The position numbers were made by a program, and so were the translations under genes. A model generated the notes under the pieces. The model ran no database searches and was not told the origin of the DNA. It worked only from the letters and a program-made list of their open reading frames with translations. This document shows, in pieces, positions 59,185 to 64,000 of a stretch of DNA of 64,000 bases; positions within the stretch are counted from its first letter, which is position 1; each line of letters opens with the position of its first letter. Source of the stretch: Rathayibacter rathayi (GTDB taxonomy: Bacteria; Actinomycetota; Actinomycetes; Actinomycetales; Microbacteriaceae); assembly GCF_004011095.1 (NCBI RefSeq), contig NZ_CP028129.1, forward strand, positions 186,001 through 250,000. Direction: 5' to 3'.

Positions 59185-61014
59185 TCAGTTGCGGTGGGCG
59201 CCGTCCTGCGGCGGAGCGGTAGGGACCGAGTCCGTCCGGACATCCGGCTCGATGCTGCCCGCGGCCAGATCGGCACCGGCGCGTGCGGCGAGCTGCGGAT
59301 CTGTGCGGCGCAGCTCCTCCGCGCTGTCCTCGGCGGCCAGGTCGTGCGCCTCCTGCATGGCCGACTTCGCCCGCAGCGGCGGGGTCTTGAGGAACCACGA
59401 CAGCACGAAGGCCAGCAGGACGACGCCCAGCGCGACCTGGAAGACGGTCACCGTCGCGTCATTGAATCCGGTCAGGAACGGAGCGGAGAGGGCGCGGTTC
59501 GCTGTGTTCAGGAACGAGGTGTCCCCGTTGAGAGCGGCGCCGATCGCCGCGGTGTCCTGCGACTGGAGCAGTTTCAGGATGCCGGCGTTGGCCGGGTCCG
59601 CGATGACGGCCGGATCGGCGGCCGCCCGCTGCAGGTCGGCCGAGAGCACCGGGTTCTTGAATGCTGCGGCGATGGTCTCGGGGATGCGGCTGAACAGCAC
59701 CGAGAAGATGACGGCGGTGCCCAGCGTGCCGCCGATCTGGCGGAAGAACGTCGAGGCGCTGGTCGCGACTCCCATGTTCGCCACGTCGACCGAGTTCTGC
59801 GAGGCCAGGGTGAGGGTCTGCATCATCTGCCCGAGCCCGAGGCCCAGCAGCAGCATCCCGCCCATCATGAAGATCACCGGCTTGTCGATCGACACGAAGG
59901 TGAAGAAGAAGAAGGCCGCCGACATCAGGAAGGTGCCGACGATCGGGAAGGCGCGGTAGCGGCCGGTACGCGAGATGATCTGCCCCGAGACGATCGAGGC
60001 GATCATCAAGCCAAGGATCATCGGCAGCATCAGGAAGCCGGACTCGGTCGGCGTGGCACCGTTGACCAGCTGCAGGTACAGCGGAATCGCCATCATGCCG
60101 CCGAACATGCCGAAGCCGACCAGGACGCCCAGGACGGTCGCCATCGAGAAGGTCGGCGAGCGGAAGAGCTTGAGGGGGATCAGCGCGTCGTCGCCCATCA
60201 TCCGCTCGGCTGCGATGAAGCCGACGATGCCCAGCGTGCCGACGAGGTAGCAGACCCACGCGATCGGCGAGCCCCAGCCCCACTCGCGGCCCTGCTCCGC
60301 GACCAGCAGCAGCGGGCCGGCGGCGATGACCACGAGCGAGGCGCCCCACCAGTCGATCCGCACCGAGCGCTTGCCGGCGGGCTTGGGGAGGTGCAGGAAG
60401 CGCACCACGATGAACAGCGCCACGGCGCCGATTGGCAGGTTGATCAGGAAGACCCAGCGCCACCCGGTGATGAAGAGGATCTCGGGGGTGCCGGCGAGCA
60501 GGCCGCCGATGAGCGGTCCGACGACGCTCGAGATGCCGAAGACCGCGAGGAAGTAGCCCTGGTACTTGGCGCGCTCGCGCGGGGGGAGGATGTCGCCCAT
60601 CACGGTGAGCGCGAGCGACATCAGGCCGCCGGCGCCGAGACCCTGCACGGCGCGGAAGCCCGCGAGGCCGAGCATCGAGGTCGAGAAGCCGGCGAGCGCC
60701 GAGCCGATCAGGAACAGCACGATCGCGATCAGGTAGAGCGGTCGGCGTCCGAAGATGTCGGAGAGCTTGCCGTAGATGGGCGTCGCGATCGTCGAGACGA
60801 TCAGGTAGGCGGTGGTCACCCACGCTTGCTGCGAGAGGCCGTCGAGGTCGTCCGCGATGGTGCGCATCGAGGTGCCGACGATCGTCTGATCGAGCGAGGA
60901 GAGGAACATCCCGGCCATCAGGCCGAAGATGACGAACAGGATCTGGCGGTGCGACATCACGGCGCCGGAGGGCGTCGCGGTCGCGGCGGATGGAGCGGAG
61001 GCGGAGTCGGCCAC
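59185..61014 (-). CDS. MFS multidrug exporter, DHA2 (EmrB/QacA) type
   Basis: A 609-aa transporter with 14 predicted helices. LDQTIVGTSMRTIADDL (motif D1), GKLSDIFGRRPLYL (motif A), RAVQGLGAGGLMSLA (motif B) and GPLIGGLL (motif C) mark the proton-driven DHA2 exporters. A soluble segment of about 80 residues lies between helices 13 and 14. The C-terminal tail is charged. GTG start after AAGGGG. No TetR or MarR gene is adjacent. Confidence 0.85.
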   Translation of the reverse strand: MADSASAPSAATATPSGAVMSHRQILFVIFGLMAGMFLSSLDQTIVGTSMRTIADDLDGLSQQAWVTTAYLIVSTIATPIYGKLSDIFGRRPLYLIAIVLFLIGSALAGFSTSMLGLAGFRAVQGLGAGGLMSLALTVMGDILPPRERAKYQGYFLAVFGISSVVGPLIGGLLAGTPEILFITGWRWVFLINLPIGAVALFIVVRFLHLPKPAGKRSVRIDWWGASLVVIAAGPLLLVAEQGREWGWGSPIAWVCYLVGTLGIVGFIAAERMMGDDALIPLKLFRSPTFSMATVLGVLVGFGMFGGMMAIPLYLQLVNGATPTESGFLMLPMILGLMIASIVSGQIISRTGRYRAFPIVGTFLMSAAFFFFTFVSIDKPVIFMMGGMLLLGLGLGQMMQTLTLASQNSVDVANMGVATSASTFFRQIGGTLGTAVIFSVLFSRIPETIAAAFKNPVLSADLQRAAADPAVIADPANAGILKLLQSQDTAAIGAALNGDTSFLNTANRALSAPFLTGFNDATVTVFQVALGVVLLAFVLSWFLKTPPLRAKSAMQEAHDLAAEDSAEELRRTDPQLAARAGADLAAGSIEPDVRTDSVPTAPPQDGAHRN

Positions 61015-61158
61015 GGTGGTCCCCTTGTCTGGCGGACACGTCCAGGCACGGCGATCCGCCGCAAACGTTGCGTGCTGCGCAAAGTTACATCGCGTGCGAA
61101 GTTTGCGACAGGGGGTCTGATAAACCTGAGCAGGATCTCAGACTCATCGGCGCGCGGT

Positions 61159-62703
61159 TCACGCGGTGGCCGGGACCGCCTCGTCCGCCCAGCCGGCCTC
61201 GCGCAACGCAGCGCGCGCCTCCGCTCGAGCGGAATAGGGGGTGCGGACACCGAGGATGTCGCGGTAGTTCTGGTGTCCGGGACCGGCCCAGAGGATGGCG
61301 TCGCCCTCGTGCGCCAGCGAGACGGCGACGCGGATAGCGCGTTTGGGGTCGTCGACCTCGTGGAGCTCGGCATCGGGACGTGCAGCGCGGGCGGCGTCGA
61401 CGAGGGTTCGACGGATCGAGGCCGGGTCCTCAAAGCGCGGGTGGTGATCGGTGATCACCAGCGCGTCGCTGCCCCGGACCGCGACCTCGGCCATCGCGGG
61501 ACGCTTCAGCGCATCGCGGTCGCCGTCCGCGCCGAAGACCATGATCACCCGACCCGGAGTGACCTCTCGGACCGCCTCGAGCGTGCGCGCGAAGGCGTCG
61601 GCGCTGTGGCCGAAGTCGACATACACCGTCGGCCCGCGCTCACCCGAGACGCGCTCGGTGCGGCCGGGCAGCGAGGCGTCCACTCCGCCGTCGCGGTGCA
61701 GGGCGGCTCGGATCTCGCCGATCGGCCAGCCGGCCTCGATCAGCATCACAAGAGCGAGGCCGGCGTTGGCCGCCATGTGCACACCGATGATCGGGACGGA
61801 GGTCGTAATCGCGCGGCCCTCGCGGTTCTGGAGCCGGAACCGGGTGCGGCCGAATTCCTGCTCGAGCATACTGACGATCCAGTCGGCGTCGACGCCGGGA
61901 ACGGAGGTGATCGTGGTGACTGGCACGCCGGCGATCTCGCAGAGGCGAGCCCCGGCGGGCGAGTCGAGTGAGACGACGGCACGGCGGGCCCGGTCGGGTC
62001 GGAAGAGCCGCGCCTTCTCGCCGAAGTAGGTGTCCATGTCGCCGTAGTCGTCGAGGTGGTCATGGCTCAGATTGGTGAACCCCGCGACGTCGAAGACGAC
62101 GCCGTCGACGCGGCGCCGGGTGAGGGCCTGCGCGCTGACTTCGATTGCGGCGGCGCCGACACCCTCCTCCTCCATACGGGCGACCAGGGCGTGCAGCTCG
62201 GTGGCCTCCGGCGTGGTCAGACCGCTGGTCACCGAGGTGTCGCCGATATGGCGCTCGGCGGTCGAACTCAGGCCCGGGACCACGCCGAGCTGTCGGAGGA
62301 TCCCCTCGAGCATGTGCACCGTCGAGGTCTTACCGTTGGTGCCGGTCACGCCCAAAAGCACCGGGGAGCGTTCGGCCGTGCCATAGACGGTGGAGGCGAT
62401 CGCACCCAGGCGCGAGCGCGGCTGGTCGACCACGAGGACGGGCAGCCCAGTCGCCCGCGCGGAGGCTGCTCCGGTGGTGTCGGTGAGCACGGCTGCGGCC
62501 CCGCGTGACGCGGCCTGCTCGACGAACTCGGCGCCGTGGCGGTTCACGCCGGGTAGCGCGACGAAGAGGTCGCCGGGCTCGACGTCCGAGGCGATCAGCG
62601 TGACTCCGCTGATTTCGGTGGTGAGATCGTCCTCGCCCCCGAGCTCGAGGGTCTGTGCGAGTGTGGCGAGAGGAACGGACGGCGAGATGTGGGGGCGGAG
62701 CAT
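61159..62703 (-). CDS. MurE-like Mur ligase with altered DNPR motif
   Basis: A 514-aa Mur ligase: N-terminal UDP-binding domain (about 1-100), ATP loop GVTGTNGKTST (about 119), the AIEVSAQAL segment, carbamylated-lysine region, and a C-terminal domain with the substrate loop HHPRFEDP at about 416. In DAP-specific MurE this loop reads DNPR. The third residue of the peptidoglycan stem in Microbacteriaceae is often 2,4-diaminobutyrate, so a different amino acid specificity is plausible. GAGG precedes the ATG at 62703. It is not within a division/cell-wall cluster, so it is likely a second MurE. Confidence 0.8.
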   Translation of the reverse strand: MLRPHISPSVPLATLAQTLELGGEDDLTTEISGVTLIASDVEPGDLFVALPGVNRHGAEFVEQAASRGAAAVLTDTTGAASARATGLPVLVVDQPRSRLGAIASTVYGTAERSPVLLGVTGTNGKTSTVHMLEGILRQLGVVPGLSSTAERHIGDTSVTSGLTTPEATELHALVARMEEEGVGAAAIEVSAQALTRRRVDGVVFDVAGFTNLSHDHLDDYGDMDTYFGEKARLFRPDRARRAVVSLDSPAGARLCEIAGVPVTTITSVPGVDADWIVSMLEQEFGRTRFRLQNREGRAITTSVPIIGVHMAANAGLALVMLIEAGWPIGEIRAALHRDGGVDASLPGRTERVSGERGPTVYVDFGHSADAFARTLEAVREVTPGRVIMVFGADGDRDALKRPAMAEVAVRGSDALVITDHHPRFEDPASIRRTLVDAARAARPDAELHEVDDPKRAIRVAVSLAHEGDAILWAGPGHQNYRDILGVRTPYSARAEARAALREAGWADEAVPATA

Positions 62704-62911
62704 AGTGTCCTCTCGTCGACGTCTCCGTAGGGGCCGTACGGCTGGGCTGGAAGGGGCGGTCGCATGTGGAGCTGAGTCTGTCACTCAAGCTAGGGGTTTC
62801 GCTTATGAGAATCCTTGGAGGATATGCGCCTCTTGTGCGGAGGTACACGGGTGGACAGATCCGATCGCCGATGCTTTCGCGACCGTCCGAGCCCGTCCCA
62901 TCCGGCCTGTC

Positions 62912-62917
62912 TAGGCT
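62912..62917 (+). promoter_or_regulatory. -10 element TAGGCT of the VanY-type gene
   Basis: TAGGCT ends six bases before the ATG at 62924. GGAGG touches the ATG directly and is too close to act as a ribosome binding site, so a leaderless mRNA is more likely. Confidence 0.45.
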
Positions 62918-62923
62918 CGGAGG

Positions 62924-63766
62924 ATGACGTCGAACGAGAACGAGACGACCGGCCCCCGCTCGGTCCGCCGCCGGTCCCTGGTCATTGGAGTCGCCGCCGC
63001 GGGCCTGACCGCCCTGGGCGTAGGAGCCGCCATCGGGAACGGCGCCCCGCCCCCGGCACTGACGCCTGTGCCACCCTCGCCCTTGCCTCTCACCACCGCG
63101 TCGGCCACGACCACCGCGAGGTCGACCCCCACCCCCTCGGGGATCGACCTCGCGGCACACTCCGTCGACGAGCCGGCGAGCATCTGGGTCGTCGTCAACA
63201 AGCTCCGGACGCTCTCGCCCGTCGACTACGTCCCGGCCGACCTGACCTTCCCGGACGTGCCCTACGTCAACCGCCAGCCGATGCGCCAGGCCACGGCGGA
63301 CGCCCTCGTCCCGCTCTTCGAGGCGGCCAGGAGTGAGGTGGGCCTCTCGCTCGCGGTGCAGAGCGCCTACCGCTCCTACGACACTCAGGTCGGCGTCTAC
63401 GCGGGCTGGGTGTCCTCGCGCGGGCAGGCGGGAGCGGACGCGACCAGTGCGCGCCCGGGGCACAGTGAGCACCAGACCGGCTGGGCGGTGGACGTGGTCG
63501 GAGCATCGGGAGAATGCGCGCTCGAGATCTGCTGGGGTGACACTGCGGAGGGTCAGTGGGTCGGCGCGAACGCGCACCGGTTCGGCTTCCTGGTGCGGTA
63601 CAAGCCGGACACCACTTCAACCACGGGGTACGAGTCGGAGCCGTACCACCTGCGCTACATCGGCACCGTGCTCTCCGGCTACCTGCACGACTCCGGGATC
63701 GAGACGCTCGAGCGAGCCTTCGGCCTTCCGGATGCGCCCGACTACGCGCCGGGGACCACCTCCTAG
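62924..63766 (+). CDS. D-alanyl-D-alanine carboxypeptidase, VanY type (M15B)
   Basis: A 280-aa exported zinc peptidase. The N-terminus has RRRS before a hydrophobic segment (about 18-45) and could serve as a signal or membrane anchor; a Pro/Thr linker follows. The catalytic domain (about 75-270) has QSAYRSYDTQ, zinc ligands in SEHQTGWAVDVV (His and Asp) and EPYHLRYIG (Glu base and His). It trims the terminal D-Ala of peptidoglycan stems. Divergent from the MurE-like gene, which fits a shared cell-wall role. Confidence 0.85.
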   Translation: MTSNENETTGPRSVRRRSLVIGVAAAGLTALGVGAAIGNGAPPPALTPVPPSPLPLTTASATTTARSTPTPSGIDLAAHSVDEPASIWVVVNKLRTLSPVDYVPADLTFPDVPYVNRQPMRQATADALVPLFEAARSEVGLSLAVQSAYRSYDTQVGVYAGWVSSRGQAGADATSARPGHSEHQTGWAVDVVGASGECALEICWGDTAEGQWVGANAHRFGFLVRYKPDTTSTTGYESEPYHLRYIGTVLSGYLHDSGIETLERAFGLPDAPDYAPGTTS

Positions 63767-63949
63767 CCCGTCTAGCGATCACAGACGGACAGGATCGGGC
63801 GTGACACGCGCAGCTCATTCCCGTACTGTTCTTCGGAGCGCTCTCAGAGACCCGTCCTACCGGTCTCCCACCCTTGCCTGGTGACAGTGCCGCTTCCCCT
63901 GCTCCCGAGCCCGGTCCCCCGCCGAGCCGCCGAACCGTGAGACCTCTCT

Positions 63950-64000
63950 GTGCCCCCTCGTTCCACCCGTTCCCCCCTGCCCGCTGACCACCCGGAGACC
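63950..64000 (+). CDS. Possible start of a gene running out of the window
   Basis: From a GTG at 63950 an open frame (VPPRSTRSPLPADHPET) reaches the end of the window. It may be the disordered N-terminus of the next gene, but 17 codons are not enough to judge and no ribosome binding site is seen. The gap 63767-63949 holds nothing else I recognise. Confidence 0.15.
   Translation, partial: MPPRSTRSPLPADHPET

Noticed and set aside
59083..61971. Long open frame opposite the EmrB-type exporter
   Set aside because: Composition is that of an antisense shadow (Arg, Gly, His, Glu repeats), while the minus strand encodes a clear 14-helix transporter.

Overview
The window is high-GC DNA with tightly packed genes, many ATGA or GTGA stop/start overlaps and many GTG starts. 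A PknG-type kinase with GlnX and GlnH homologues, PucR-, CitMHS- and TelA-family genes, and numerous -10 hexamers only 6-7 nt from start codons all point to an actinobacterium. The gene mix fits the family Microbacteriaceae (Rathayibacter-like), but the genus is a guess. No tRNA, rRNA, CRISPR array, intact insertion sequence or replication origin was recognised.

Region by region. 1-2.6 kb: small coupled ORFs, an orphan HsdR-N type nuclease and a DUF2071 protein. 3.6-13.7 kb: one long, overlapping phospho-signalling operon with TelA-like protein, small helical protein, AAA+ ATPase (frame broken by a -1 shift), GlnX-like membrane protein, GlnH-like binding lipoprotein, coiled-coil protein, PknG-like kinase and PP2C phosphatase, closed by a 12-bp hairpin. 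13.8-25 kb: methylmalonate/malonate semialdehyde dehydrogenase, PucR regulator, secreted SGNH hydrolase, two paralogous secreted trypsin-like proteases around a class III aminotransferase, ZIP transporter, YbhN/GT2 pair and a decayed DUF817 gene. 25.1-27.4 kb: a vWA and an FHA gene that look like the detached end of the phospho-signalling operon; kinase, phosphatase and FHA protein all carry a DGYC/DYC-x2-CG zinc ribbon. 27.6-34.2 kb: a membrane Ser/Thr kinase, the CE1758/CE1759 luciferase-like monooxygenase pair, and a permuted ATP-grasp / alpha-E / transglutaminase operon.

34.3-36.1 kb is a lower-GC accessory patch. It has an 18-bp palindrome over a promoter, a short structured RNA ending in a terminator-like hairpin, a DUF3800 gene, a small ORF and a Phd-type antitoxin without a recognisable toxin. 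36.1-47.2 kb holds transporters (MFS with a MarR remnant, EamA, TSUP), a histidine phosphatase, an EEP-fold protein, a fatty acid desaturase, a PspA/TPM envelope pair and an Old Yellow Enzyme. 47.2-51.2 kb is a citrate module: CitMHS transporter divergent from a CitA/CitB two-component system, with TCTGCGCA repeats between them. 51.4-64 kb holds TerC, a monoacylglycerol-lipase-like hydrolase, a lipoate ligase homologue, an orphan beta-class DNA methyltransferase, a truncated defence-type protein, a GH1 beta-glucosidase with a CebR-like LacI regulator and operator, an EmrB-type exporter, a MurE-like ligase with an altered DNPR motif, and a VanY-type carboxypeptidase.

The two most interesting systems are (1) the split glutamate/aspartate-sensing PknG network with its zinc-ribbon tags and possible programmed frameshift, and (2) the small RNA/DUF3800 cassette, laid out like a type III toxin-antitoxin locus (promoter, short RNA, terminator, protein gene) and offering two mutually exclusive RNA folds.
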